The notes under the pieces: generated by a model | Seen by the model: the letters and a program-made list of their open reading frames with translations, nothing else | Told to the model about the DNA's origin: nothing | The model's database searches: none | Origin: CAWKDG01 sp963848355 | Lineage (GTDB): Bacteria > Actinomycetota > Acidimicrobiia > Acidimicrobiales > UBA8190 | DNA: 64,000 nt | Direction of reading: 5' to 3' | NCBI GenBank assembly: GCA_963848355.1 | Contig: CAWKDG010000012.1 | Coordinates: 1,984,001-2,048,000 of the forward strand | Program-made: the position numbers and the translations under genes | Part shown: one piece after another, positions 23,235 to 32,248 of the stretch | Numbering within the stretch: the first letter of the stretch is position 1 | Layout: each line of letters begins with the position of its first letter

Positions 23235-25564
23235 TTGGGCCCTGAACGACATGGTGTGGAGCGACCCTCCCCGGGCCCGGCTGCGGCCGTCCTGACCGAC
23301 GACGACATCGCCGCCTTCCTCGGACTGTCCACCGAGATCTTCTGTGAGTTCGGTCCTGACGGCCAGCTCGTCTGGGCCAATGGCGCCACGGCGGCCGCGC
23401 TCGGATACGGGGAAGAGGAATTGGAGCAGATGCCGCTCGGCCACCTCGTCCACCCGGACGACAGGGACGGCGTCCGGGCGATGATCGCGGTGGGGCCGAC
23501 CGATCCGGCGGCAACGGTGTCGGAGAGCCGGTGGCGGCGCAAGGACGGGACGTGGCGGTGGCTGGAGTGGACGGCGCGCCGATCGGTGAACACGGGCATG
23601 GCCTACGGGGCCGCCCGTGACGTCACCGATCGCCATCTGGCGCGCGCCGCCGTCCGATCCGGCCGTGCCCGCCTCGAGGCCATCGTGGACCACGTGCCGT
23701 CGGGGATCTTCGTGAAAGACCTCGAGGGACGCTACGTCCTGGTCAACGAGGCGTTCCTGGGACGTCTGGAGATGCGACGCGAGGACGTCCTCGGCCGGAC
23801 GGCGGCGGAGATCTGGCCCGACTACTTCGCCGGACGCCGGGACGACGACCTGGCCGTGCTGCGGGGCAGCGAAGCCGAGACCCGGGACGTCGTCGTCGAG
23901 CTGGCCGACGGCCCCCACACGATGATGACGACACGGTTCTCCCTCCGTGACATCGACGGACGGATCGTGGGCATGGCCGGCATCGCCACCGACGTCACCG
24001 ACCGGACGGAGGTCGAGGACGCCCTGTCCGAACGGGAACGTCTGCTCGAGACGATCGTGCAAGCCTCGCCGGACATCGTGACCATCCTGGACCGCGCCGG
24101 ACAGGTGCGCGAGGTGAGCCAGGCGTCGTCCCGGATCCTCGGTTACGAGATCGATGATCCGGTGCACGACGAGCTCGAGGCCCTCGTGCACCCCGACGAC
24201 ATTCCCACCATCTACCGCGAGTACGCGCAGCTCCTGACCCTCGAGAGCACGTGTCTCGACCTCCGCTACCGGGTGCGCCACGCCAAGGGTCACTGGGTCA
24301 CTCTCGATTCGCGTGGACAGTCGATCTTGGGGGAGGACGGGCGTGCCGTCGGTGCCCTGGTGATGTCACGCGACATCACCGAGGATCTGGTCTTCGAGGC
24401 CGAGCTCCTGACGGCCGTGGGGGTGGCCGAACGCGCCAGCCTGGCCAAGAGCGAGTTCCTGTCGCGGATGAGCCACGAGCTGCGGACGCCGCTCAATTCG
24501 GTGCTGGGATTCGCCCAGCTGCTCGAGATGGACGATCTGCCGGATCAACAGGATCAGGCCGTCGGGCACATTCTGCGGGCGGGGAAGCACCTTCTGAACC
24601 TGATCGACGAGGTGCTGGACATCGCCCGCATCGAGTCGGGGCACCTCGATCTGTCGGTCGAGCCCGTCCTCGTTCTCGACGTGCTCGGTGACGCCGTCGA
24701 TCTCGCCCGCCCCCTGGCCGAGCACCGCGGTGTCGACGTCTCGGTACACACGACGTCGTGTGGTGCGGACACCTATGTCCTGGCCGATCGACAGCGGTTG
24801 CTCCAGGTCCTGCTCAACCTGCTCTCGAACGCCACGAAGTACAACACCCGGACGGGTCGGGTCGACATCTCGGTGACCCGGACCGGCGACGGGCGGGCCG
24901 AGATCTCCGTCACCGACACCGGTCCCGGGATCCGCCCCGAGGACATCGGCCGTGTCTTCGAACCGTTCGACCGGCTCGGCGCCGAGCACAGCGGTGTCGA
25001 GGGGACGGGCGTCGGCCTCACGTTGTCGAAGCATCTGGTGGAGGGCATGGGGGGGAGATCGTGGTGGAGTCGACGGTGGCCGTCGGTTCCACGTTCGTCG
25101 TGCGCCTGCCCCTCACCGAGGCGCCGGCCGGGTTCGAGTCGATCGTCCCCACCACGCAAGAGACGCCGGAGCTGCGGGGTTCGCTGCGGATCCTCCACGT
25201 CGAGGACAATCAGGCGAACCTGGCTCTCGTCGAGCAGATCCTGGCCCGTTACCAGGAGGTCGAACTGATGGCGGCCACGCTGGGCGGCCTGGCCCTGGAG
25301 CTGGCGCGGCGCCACAGGCCCGACATGATCCTTCTCGACCTCCATCTTCCCGACATGTCGGGGATCGACGTCCTCGGACGACTCCGTGCCGATCCGACGA
25401 CCACGGCGATCCCCGTGGTGGTGGTGAGCGCCGATGCCACGGCGGAACGGATCGAACACCTCGAGGCGGCCCCCGTCGCCGCCTACCTGACCAAGCCGAT
25501 CGACATCCGGGAGCTCCTGCGGGTGATCGAATCGGTGGCCAAGAACGGTGGATCGGAGCCATGA
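23235..25564 (+). CDS. PAS-PAS-PAS hybrid histidine kinase with receiver (frameshifted)
   Basis: Starts at TTG 23235 (GTG 23256 is an alternative). Three PAS/PAC units (about residues 22-130, 140-255, 265-385) lead to HisKA with phospho-acceptor H414 in SRMSHELRTPLNSVLGF, HATPase_c (LLNLLSNATKYN, DTGPGI, GTGVGLTLSKHL), and a REC domain (ILHVEDNQANLALVE, LLDLHLPDMSG, TKPID). In a seven-G run at 25049-25055 one base appears missing: the first frame continues as nonsense to 25268 while REC lies in the next frame. Entirely cytosolic, with no TM segment. It overlaps its paralogue by ATGA. Confidence 0.85.
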
Positions 25565-27876
25565 CGACGACCCACGGTCAGATACACCGGACGGAGAGAG
25601 CCAGGCACATGGCGTCCCTGGTCGAGTTCTCCACGCAGATCCTGTGCATGCTCGACCTCGAAGGGACGATCGTCTGGTGCAACGAATCGATGACACGGGT
25701 GCTCGGATACGACACCGGGGATCTGACCGGGGTGCGTCTCCGCACGCTGGTCCATCCCGATGACTTGGTGATCGTGCAGGAAGCCCAGGAGGCGATGGCG
25801 TCGGGAGACGAGGTTTCGGGAATCCAGACGCGGTCCCGGTGCCGGGACGGGACTTGGCGGTCGTTGGAATGGACATTGAGGGCCGACGTGGCTCGTGGGT
25901 TGGTGTACAGCGCCGCCCGCGACGTCACCGGGGACCGGGAGACCGATGAAAGTCTGCGCGACGACGAGGCCAGGCTAAGGGCCATTCTCGAGTACTCACC
26001 GTCGTCGATCTTCGTCAAGGATCTCCAGGGTCGCTATCTGATCGTCAACCGACAGTGGTCGTGGATCACGGGGATCCCGGTCGAGGACGTCCTCGGAGCC
26101 ACTGCCACCGTGAGCTGGCCGGACGAAGCGGCGGCGATCGCCGAGAAGGAACGGACGCTGCTGGAGACGGGCGTTCCCCAGGTCACCGACGAGCGAATGA
26201 ACACCAGGGTGGGGGCGCGGGACTTCAGGGTCTCTCGCTTCCTGCTGTTCGACGGCGACGGAGCCCCCTACGGCATGGGGGGCATCGCCACCGATATCAC
26301 GGCGCGCACGGAAGCCGAGAGGACCCTGGCCGGCCGCGAGCGCCTGTTGGCGACCGTGCTTCAGGCCAGCCCCGACATCATCACCCTCCTCGACGGCGAC
26401 GGGACGGTCCGGCGGGTCAGCGCCGCCGATCACGACATCCTGGGGCGGCATTACGGGGATGCTCCTCAGCCCGATCTGGTGGCCCGTGTCCACCCGGACG
26501 ACATCGAGCATGTCGTCGCCGCTTTCGCCCAGATGGCGAAGGGTGCGGTATCCAGAGTGCAGGTGCGGTTCCAGGTGCAGCACACCGACGGGCACTGGGT
26601 GACGCTCGACTGTCGTGGTCAGGCCCTGACCGACGAGAGCGGTGCCTTCGCCGGCGCCGTGATCGTGTCGCGCGACATGTCGGCCAGGATCATGTCCGAA
26701 CAACGATTGCGCGATGCCCGCGAGGCAGCCGAACGCGCCAGCCGGACGAAGAGCGAGTTCCTGTCCCGGATGAGCCATGAGCTGCGGACACCACTGAATT
26801 CCATTCTCGGTTTTGCCCAGCTCCTGCAGATGGACGAGCTCCCCGACGGGCAGTCCGAAGCGGTCGACCACATCCTGCGGGCCGGTCGGCACCTGCTCGA
26901 TCTCATCGACGAGGTCCTCGATATCGCCCGCATCGAGTCGGGTCATCTCGAGCTGACGATGACGGCGGTACCGGTCCCTGACATCGTGAACGACGCCGTG
27001 GAGCTGACCCGACACCTGGCCGACAGCGCCGACGTGACCGTACACGTGGCCATCGAGCCCGGCAGCGCCGTCCGGATCAAGGCCGACCGCCAGCGCCTCC
27101 TGCAGGTCCTGCTCAACCTGTTGTCGAACGCCGTGAAGTACAACCACCCCGGTGGTCGGGTGGACGTGTCCTACGAGGTCGGTTCCCCCGACCGGGTGCG
27201 CCTGGTGGTGGCCGACACCGGTCGGGGCATCGCCGCCGATGACGCTGATCGGGTCTTCATCGCCTTCGATCGCGTGGGTGCCGAGCAGTCGGACGTGGAA
27301 GGGACGGGGGTGGGTCTGGCGTTGTCGCAGCATCTGGTGCAGCGCATGGGCGGACGGATCGGCTTCGAGTCGGTTCCCGACGTGGGCAGCACCTTCTTCA
27401 TCGAGCTGGCCACCGCCACCGAGGCACCCGACGTGCTTCCTGTTGCCGGCCTGGCCCGCGGGTGGTCCGAAGGTGACCGGGCCGCCGATGCCGGCGGGGC
27501 CTTCCGGGTCCTGCTCATGGAGGACGACGGGGCCAACCTCGACCTCGTCGAGCGCGTGCTGTCGCGGCGTCAGGGAGTGGAGCTCATGGCGGCCATGCAC
27601 GGCGGGCTCGGCATCGAGTTGGCCCGGGAGCACCTGCCCGACCTGATCCTGGTGGACCTGCACCTGCCCGACATGCCGGGGACGGCCGTGCTCGACCGGC
27701 TCGGCGAGGACCCGGCCACAGCCGCCATCCCCGTGGCCGTCGTGGGGAGTGGTGCCGCTGCGCAGGAGGTCCGCCAGCTCCTCGGTCGCGGCGTGGTGGG
27801 GTTCCTCACCAAGCCGTTCGACGTGCGGGCGCTGTTGTCGCTCGTCGACGCCGTGCGGGCAGCCCGGGTCGGTTAG
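25561..27876 (+). CDS. PAS-PAS-PAS hybrid histidine kinase with C-terminal receiver
   Basis: 771 residues, intact paralogue of the preceding gene with the same order: three PAS units (about 15-120, 130-240, 255-370), HisKA with H406 in SRMSHELRTPLNSILGF, HATPase_c (LLNLLSNAVKYN, DTGRGI, GTGVGLALSQHL) and a receiver with acceptor D699 in LILVDLHLPDMPG. No membrane helix is visible, so the signal is probably intracellular (redox, light or ligand via PAS). The TKPFD lysine of the receiver is present. Its start overlaps the upstream stop. No response regulator with output domain is adjacent, so the phosphotransfer target is unknown. Confidence 0.9.
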   Translation: MTTTHGQIHRTERARHMASLVEFSTQILCMLDLEGTIVWCNESMTRVLGYDTGDLTGVRLRTLVHPDDLVIVQEAQEAMASGDEVSGIQTRSRCRDGTWRSLEWTLRADVARGLVYSAARDVTGDRETDESLRDDEARLRAILEYSPSSIFVKDLQGRYLIVNRQWSWITGIPVEDVLGATATVSWPDEAAAIAEKERTLLETGVPQVTDERMNTRVGARDFRVSRFLLFDGDGAPYGMGGIATDITARTEAERTLAGRERLLATVLQASPDIITLLDGDGTVRRVSAADHDILGRHYGDAPQPDLVARVHPDDIEHVVAAFAQMAKGAVSRVQVRFQVQHTDGHWVTLDCRGQALTDESGAFAGAVIVSRDMSARIMSEQRLRDAREAAERASRTKSEFLSRMSHELRTPLNSILGFAQLLQMDELPDGQSEAVDHILRAGRHLLDLIDEVLDIARIESGHLELTMTAVPVPDIVNDAVELTRHLADSADVTVHVAIEPGSAVRIKADRQRLLQVLLNLLSNAVKYNHPGGRVDVSYEVGSPDRVRLVVADTGRGIAADDADRVFIAFDRVGAEQSDVEGTGVGLALSQHLVQRMGGRIGFESVPDVGSTFFIELATATEAPDVLPVAGLARGWSEGDRAADAGGAFRVLLMEDDGANLDLVERVLSRRQGVELMAAMHGGLGIELAREHLPDLILVDLHLPDMPGTAVLDRLGEDPATAAIPVAVVGSGAAAQEVRQLLGRGVVGFLTKPFDVRALLSLVDAVRAARVG

Positions 27877-29626
27877 ACGTTCTCGGTTGTGCGGTCCTCA
27901 TGGCGACGGTGGCGACGGCGCCGGTTCCACGACGGGACGAACCGAGTGCCGAGCCCGAGCTTCCCGACGGACACCACGGGTTGGCCGGCACGCCGACACA
28001 GGGGTCGGGCATGGTGGGCAGGGCGCGCGGAACCTTGGCCAACGTCGTACCCGTCCGCTTCGGGTACACCTCGGTACTGGAGCACGTCAGGAAACCGGCG
28101 TCGCACTCGACCTGGGCCAGCAGGGGACCTCCGGTATTCGAGCTCGTGGTGAGCGCCCCACACTTCGCCTGGACCTGCTCCAGGTCGGCCGGAGCCGAAC
28201 CGGCCGGATCCCGGTTGCCGGCGTAGCAGTTCTGCGGCTCGGCGGCGGACAAAGTGATCTGGCCGAAGTCGCTGTTGGACTGATTACCGAAGTACCCGTC
28301 GTGGGTGTACGTATTGTCGAGCAACGCATCGCCTTCGGGGTCGTAGACGCACCCCAGAGCTCCGTCGGGGTGGCCACCTGATCCCGTGCAGCTGACGCCC
28401 GGCGACGGTGTCCCCGTGTCGGGGTAGGGCACGAACAACGTGCCCCAGGCGCCGTTGTCGGCGAAGGTGTTGTCCATGACCGTGTCGTTGCGGCCTCCCG
28501 AGACGGTCATGCCCGTCCCGATGGGTCCCGCCGCGGCCGACCCCGCCGCCGGCGGGTCGGGGTTGTTGTTGTTGTGGACGTCGTTGTCCATGAAGACCCA
28601 GCACGAACGGGTGTGGGTGATGGGGCTGATGGCGTGTCCGGGGCAATCGCCGTTCTGGGGCGGTGGCGGATCGCCCGCCACCTGGGTGTTGGTGTCCACC
28701 CCGTCCTGGTTGCGGTCGAATTGCGAGTGCTCGATGACGACGGCCCCACCGGAGTTCGTCCCCGAGTACCCGAGGGCGTTGTTCTCCATCCATGCGTGGT
28801 CGATGGTGATGTCGCACACCTGATGACAGGCGCCCACGTACATGCCGGAGTCGTTCTCATTGTTGGCGTAGAGCTGGTTCCAGGTCGCCGGCCCGGCGGA
28901 GTTCGACGAGAACACCCCGTAGCCGCCCGCCGCATTCGGTGAGTAGTACGACGAGGTGGCGGTCAGGTACGTCCCGGTGTAACGCGTCAGCCCGATCTCC
29001 CCCGACCCGTCACCGCCGTTCCACCAGATCTGGTTCCCGGCGTCTCCAGCCCCGGTCAGAAAATTGCAGACCGTCAGGTTGTCGATCTCGACGTTGTCGG
29101 CCTTCCAGACGACGATGCCGTTGCGACCGTCAGCCTTGCCCGCCGGCTCGGACGTCCCGTAGGCATTGGTGCCCGTCGTCGTGCCGGAGGAATCGCTGCC
29201 CGGGGCCACGGGACCGAAGTCCTGGTCCGATGCGCTCGAGGAGCACGGCGGCGAGCCGGGCTTGGTGCCGTCGACGATCACGGTGTTGCGGTTCATGCCC
29301 CGGAGGTGGAGATCGGGGGTGGAGATGACCACACCACCCATGTCACCGTCGCCGGCCTGGGTGGTGGTCGGAGGGGAGCTCACGTCGTCCTGCTCGTGGT
29401 AATCGCCGGGTGCCACCAGGATCCAGTCGCCACGGTGGGCTGCGTTCACAGCCGCTTGGATCGACGAGTACTTTCCGGCCACTCCTTTGTAGGTGCCCAC
29501 CAGCAGGACACGCCCGGATGCCGTGGGCGCCGGGGAGGACGAGCAGGACGACAGGACGGCCGCCACCAGCGCGAGCCCCACCAGCCCCGTGCCCCGGGGC
29601 GGCACCCTTGTTCCGCCACGGCCCAT
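27806..29626 (-). CDS. Secreted lipoprotein with right-handed beta-helix repeats
   Basis: 606 residues from the ATG at 29626 (GGGGG upstream). The N-terminus has basic residues, a hydrophobic segment (GLVGLALVAAVL) and a lipobox LSSC, so it is probably a lipoprotein. A parallel beta-helix follows: SSIQAAVNAAHRGDWILVAPG, then NTVIVDG, VEIDNLTVCNF, ITIDHAWMENNALGYSGTNS, VIEHSQFDRNQDGVDTNTQV and MDNTFADNGAWG. This layout is seen in pectin-lyase-fold surface proteins, but no catalytic set is clear. The last 45 or so residues are Arg/Ala-rich and overlap the kinase gene by 71 bp, so the true end may lie earlier, beyond an unseen frameshift. Confidence 0.75.
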   Translation of the reverse strand: MGRGGTRVPPRGTGLVGLALVAAVLSSCSSSPAPTASGRVLLVGTYKGVAGKYSSIQAAVNAAHRGDWILVAPGDYHEQDDVSSPPTTTQAGDGDMGGVVISTPDLHLRGMNRNTVIVDGTKPGSPPCSSSASDQDFGPVAPGSDSSGTTTGTNAYGTSEPAGKADGRNGIVVWKADNVEIDNLTVCNFLTGAGDAGNQIWWNGGDGSGEIGLTRYTGTYLTATSSYYSPNAAGGYGVFSSNSAGPATWNQLYANNENDSGMYVGACHQVCDITIDHAWMENNALGYSGTNSGGAVVIEHSQFDRNQDGVDTNTQVAGDPPPPQNGDCPGHAISPITHTRSCWVFMDNDVHNNNNPDPPAAGSAAAGPIGTGMTVSGGRNDTVMDNTFADNGAWGTLFVPYPDTGTPSPGVSCTGSGGHPDGALGCVYDPEGDALLDNTYTHDGYFGNQSNSDFGQITLSAAEPQNCYAGNRDPAGSAPADLEQVQAKCGALTTSSNTGGPLLAQVECDAGFLTCSSTEVYPKRTGTTLAKVPRALPTMPDPCVGVPANPWCPSGSSGSALGSSRRGTGAVATVAMRTAQPRTSNRPGLPARRRRATTAPARRTAW

Positions 29627-29739
29627 GACCAACCCCCGTCCTCGACCGTCGTTCGGCCCGTCGATCCTCGGCGGCACGTTATCTCGCGGACCACCGATGA
29701 GACGGAGGTGGTCGGTGGCTCGCCATCCGGGTGGGGATC

Positions 29740-29745
29740 TAAGGT
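29740..29745 (+). promoter_or_regulatory. Leaderless-type -10 box (TAAGGT) before the GcvT-like gene
   Basis: TAAGGT ends six bases before the ATG at 29752, placing the expected transcription start at or next to the start codon. There is no ribosome-binding site between, which fits a leaderless mRNA. Confidence 0.45.
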
Positions 29746-29751
29746 GCGGAC

Positions 29752-30849
29752 ATGGCGACCGAGCTGATGCGCAGCCCCTTCTACGAGGCCGCCGCCGCCC
29801 GGGGTGCCAGCTTCATGGAGGAGGGGGGCTGGTACTGGACCGAGGGCTTCGGAGATGCCGATGCCGAGTATCACGGCGTGCGCGACGACCTCGGCGTCTG
29901 GGATGTCTCACCGCTCAACAAATGGGAGTTCCGCGGTCCCGGCGCACTCGCAGCGGTGCAACGACTGCACACGAGCAACGTCCTCGGGCTCGATGTCGGA
30001 CAGGTCCGCTACGGCGCTTTCTGCGACGCCGACGGTCTGATGATCGACGACGGCACCGTGTACCGCCTGGCCGATCGTGTCTGGGTCATGACCAACGGTT
30101 CGGCCCATGGTGAGGACTTCGCCGAGGTCGCCAGCGGGCTCGAAGTCGCGGTGGAGGCGGTCACGCTCACCATGCCCCACCTGGGGTTGCAGGGACCGCG
30201 TGCCCGCCAGGCGCTCGGTCCGCTGTGCGAGGCCGACATCTCGACCCTTCCGTACTTCCGCTTCATCCCCGAGCCGACGAAGGTCGGGGGCGTCCCGTGC
30301 GTCGTCTCGCGCACCGGGTACGGCGGTGAGCTCGGCTACGAACTCTTCTGCCGTCCCGAGCACGCGGCCGACCTCTGGGACGTCGTGGTGTCCCAGATGT
30401 CCGCCCGTCCGTTCGGGGTGGGCGTCCTCGAGAGCCTGCGGGTCGAGGCTGGGCTCGTGGTCCTCGACTACGACTACAGCGCCCATGAGCGCACTCCCTA
30501 CGATCTGTCCTTCGACCGATTCGTGGCCCTGGGCGCCGTGGAATTCCGCGGCAGCGACGCCCTCAGGGCCGTCAGTGCCGATCCACCCCGACGCCTCAAG
30601 ACACTGCGGATGGAGGGTGACGAGCTTCCTGACTACGGGGTGCGGGTGACACGCGAGGGTGAGGCGGTCGGCACGCTCACCAGTCCAGCGGCGAGCCCCC
30701 GCTTCGGTCTGATCGCGCTGGCGATCCTCGATACCGCCGTGGCGCACGACGGCCAGCGGGTCGACGTGGAGCTCGGCGCCGGCACGGTGCCGGCCACCGT
30801 CGCTCCCCTGGCCATCTACGACCCCGAGAAGCGACGTCCACGCGCGTAG
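29752..30849 (+). CDS. GcvT/DmdA-like aminomethyltransferase-fold protein
   Basis: 365 residues of the glycine-cleavage T-protein family. GVWDVSPLNKWEFRGPGALA and RYGAFCDADGLMIDDGTVYR are the folate-fold segments, GLQGPRARQALGPL follows, and SRTGYGGELGYELFC is the family's substrate-site strand. The C-terminal barrel includes GTLTSPAASPRFGLIALAIL. No gcvH/gcvP lies nearby, so a stand-alone tetrahydrofolate-dependent demethylase (DmdA, sarcosine or methoxy-compound type) is more likely than glycine cleavage. The exact substrate is open. Confidence 0.78.
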   Translation: MATELMRSPFYEAAAARGASFMEEGGWYWTEGFGDADAEYHGVRDDLGVWDVSPLNKWEFRGPGALAAVQRLHTSNVLGLDVGQVRYGAFCDADGLMIDDGTVYRLADRVWVMTNGSAHGEDFAEVASGLEVAVEAVTLTMPHLGLQGPRARQALGPLCEADISTLPYFRFIPEPTKVGGVPCVVSRTGYGGELGYELFCRPEHAADLWDVVVSQMSARPFGVGVLESLRVEAGLVVLDYDYSAHERTPYDLSFDRFVALGAVEFRGSDALRAVSADPPRRLKTLRMEGDELPDYGVRVTREGEAVGTLTSPAASPRFGLIALAILDTAVAHDGQRVDVELGAGTVPATVAPLAIYDPEKRRPRA

Positions 30850-30876
30850 CCGGCCCGGTCGGCCGCCGCCGTTCCG

Positions 30877-30897
30877 GTACGTTGGGCCCAGTACGTT
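30877..30897 (+). promoter_or_regulatory. Tandemly duplicated leaderless -10 region
   Basis: GTACGTTGGGCCCA is immediately followed by the near-copy GTACGTTGGCCCC. The second copy's TACGTT (30892-30897) ends six bases before the GTG at 30904, the spacing of a leaderless promoter. Confidence 0.4.
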
Positions 30898-30903
30898 GGC
30901 CCC

Positions 30904-31419
30904 GTGGTCCTCTGGATCAATGGCACGTTCGGCGTGGGCAAGACGACAGCGGCGACCCTCATCCGAGAGCAGGCACCGGCGTGGCGTCTTTTCGATCCCG
31001 AGTGGGTCGGATACATGCTCCGGGCGAATCTCGGCGACGTGCCCTGTGACGACTTCCAGGACCTCCCACCGTGGCGCACACTGGTGCCGCGGGTGGCGCA
31101 CGAGATGGCCCTCCTGACGGGCGACAACCTGCTCGCCATGCAGACGGTGCTCGTCGAACAGTACTGGGACGAGCTCCGGAGGGGATTCGCCGATCACGGG
31201 CTGGAGGTGTTCCACATCGTTCTCGACGCCGATGATGTCACTCTGCGCTCACGGATCATGGCCGACGGCGACCGTGGTGCCGTGCAATGGCGTCTCGATC
31301 ACCTCGACACCTATACCTCGGCACGAGCCTGGATGACGACCAGCGCCGATCTGGTCATCGACACTACCGCGCTGACCGCGGCCGAGACCGCCTCGCTCGT
31401 CGTCGACGCGCTGACGTAG
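30904..31419 (+). CDS. P-loop NTPase, TmrB/shikimate-kinase-like
   Basis: 171 residues. Walker A is GTFGVGKTT at residues 7-15 directly after the first strand (VLWING). The rest resembles small kinase-like ATPases of the TmrB/AAA_18 type: an LVEQYWDEL helix, HIVLDADDVTLRSRI with a lid-like Arg, and a C-terminal VIDTTALTAAE. No partner gene suggests a substrate; TmrB itself gives tunicamycin resistance in Bacillus, but many relatives have no known role. GTG start with no ribosome-binding site. Confidence 0.72.
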   Translation: MVLWINGTFGVGKTTAATLIREQAPAWRLFDPEWVGYMLRANLGDVPCDDFQDLPPWRTLVPRVAHEMALLTGDNLLAMQTVLVEQYWDELRRGFADHGLEVFHIVLDADDVTLRSRIMADGDRGAVQWRLDHLDTYTSARAWMTTSADLVIDTTALTAAETASLVVDALT

Positions 31420-31483
31420 GAGACTCAGGGCGCTACATACATGGTGTGTGCATTGACATGCCCCATTCGTCATGGCAACGCGC

Positions 31484-31512
31484 TTGACGGGTCACGACGA
31501 AGGGTAAAGAAT
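31484..31512 (+). promoter_or_regulatory. Sigma-70-type promoter for the secreted protein
   Basis: TTGACG (31484-31489), 17-bp spacer, AAGAAT (31507-31512); start codon 50 bp downstream behind an AGGGGGAG ribosome-binding site. Confidence 0.5.
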
Positions 31513-31561
31513 CCGGGGAGCTTGTCGGTGGTGCCGCGGGGAGACAACGAGGGGGAGTCAC

Positions 31562-32194
31562 ATGATGCGCAGAACCGTTGCGGTGATGGCGGCAGTGGTG
31601 GTGTCGCTTCTGGTGATCCCGGTCGGCGTTGCCAGCGCCCGTCTCCTCGCTCGTTCCGATCCGCTGGGCATCGGCGTCACAACCTGTGCAGGCCACTGGA
31701 CCGGCAAACTGACGTTCCACCCCGCCCTGGTCAACGGCGGCGTGGCGACGTCCGAGCTGGTCACCCTCTCCGCCGTGGCCAAGACCTGCACCGGCGGAGC
31801 GCCCACACCGGCCAAGGGGATCGTCACGGGCAAGGGGGTCATCGCCGGGGCGGGAGCCAACAATTGCCTGACCGCCTTCGCCGGTGGCGGGACCTTCCCC
31901 TTCACGACGGCCGGGTTCGTCGAGGTCATCAAGTGGCATCCCACCAGCATCTCGGTCAGCCGGCCCAACTACCCGTCGCTGACAGAGAGCAACACGGCCG
32001 ACCCGCCCTATGTCAACCTCCTGTTCAACGCCGGCACGGTCGCCGGTTCGTATTCCCCGTTTGCGACGACGCAGTCCATCACCACCATGAAGACGTTGGC
32101 CGTCATCACGGGCACCACCCCCGGCAATTGTGGGAACACCAGCGGAGTGACCAGTCTGGCCATCCGTGGCTCCATGACGACGGGGAGCTACTAG
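31562..32194 (+). CDS. Secreted protein of unknown function
   Basis: 210 residues with a clear Sec signal peptide: MMRRT, then a hydrophobic core AVMAAVVVSLLVIPVGVA and an ASA-type cleavage site near residue 26. The mature part is beta-rich with repeated Gly/Thr segments and three or four cysteines (TTCAGHW, KTCTGGA, NNCLTAF, GNCGNT) that could form disulfides. I recognise no family. It has its own promoter and ribosome-binding site and appears monocistronic. Confidence 0.7.
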   Translation: MMRRTVAVMAAVVVSLLVIPVGVASARLLARSDPLGIGVTTCAGHWTGKLTFHPALVNGGVATSELVTLSAVAKTCTGGAPTPAKGIVTGKGVIAGAGANNCLTAFAGGGTFPFTTAGFVEVIKWHPTSISVSRPNYPSLTESNTADPPYVNLLFNAGTVAGSYSPFATTQSITTMKTLAVITGTTPGNCGNTSGVTSLAIRGSMTTGSY

Positions 32195-32208
32195 GGCGCT
32201 GTCTTTTG

Positions 32209-32214
32209 TAGCCT
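32209..32214 (+). promoter_or_regulatory. Leaderless-type -10 (TAGCCT)
   Basis: TAGCCT ends seven bases before the ATG of an 8-codon upstream frame (32222). No -35 motif was recognised. Confidence 0.35.
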
Positions 32215-32221
32215 GACCCTC

Positions 32222-32248
32222 ATGACCTTGTCCGGCGCTGCCGCGTGA
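32222..32248 (+). CDS. Possible 8-residue upstream peptide (MTLSGAAA)
   Basis: ATG 32222 to TGA 32248. Its stop overlaps the GTG of the hydratase gene as GTGA, so a ribosome starting on the leaderless 5' end could terminate and reinitiate there. The hydratase GTG otherwise lacks a ribosome-binding site. It is a structural guess without expression support. Confidence 0.3.
   Translation: MTLSGAAA

Noticed and set aside
21912..24293. A 793-codon minus-strand frame opposite the hydratase, thioesterase and kinase genes
   Set aside because: Shadow frame with no recognisable domain; the plus-strand genes carry clear motifs.
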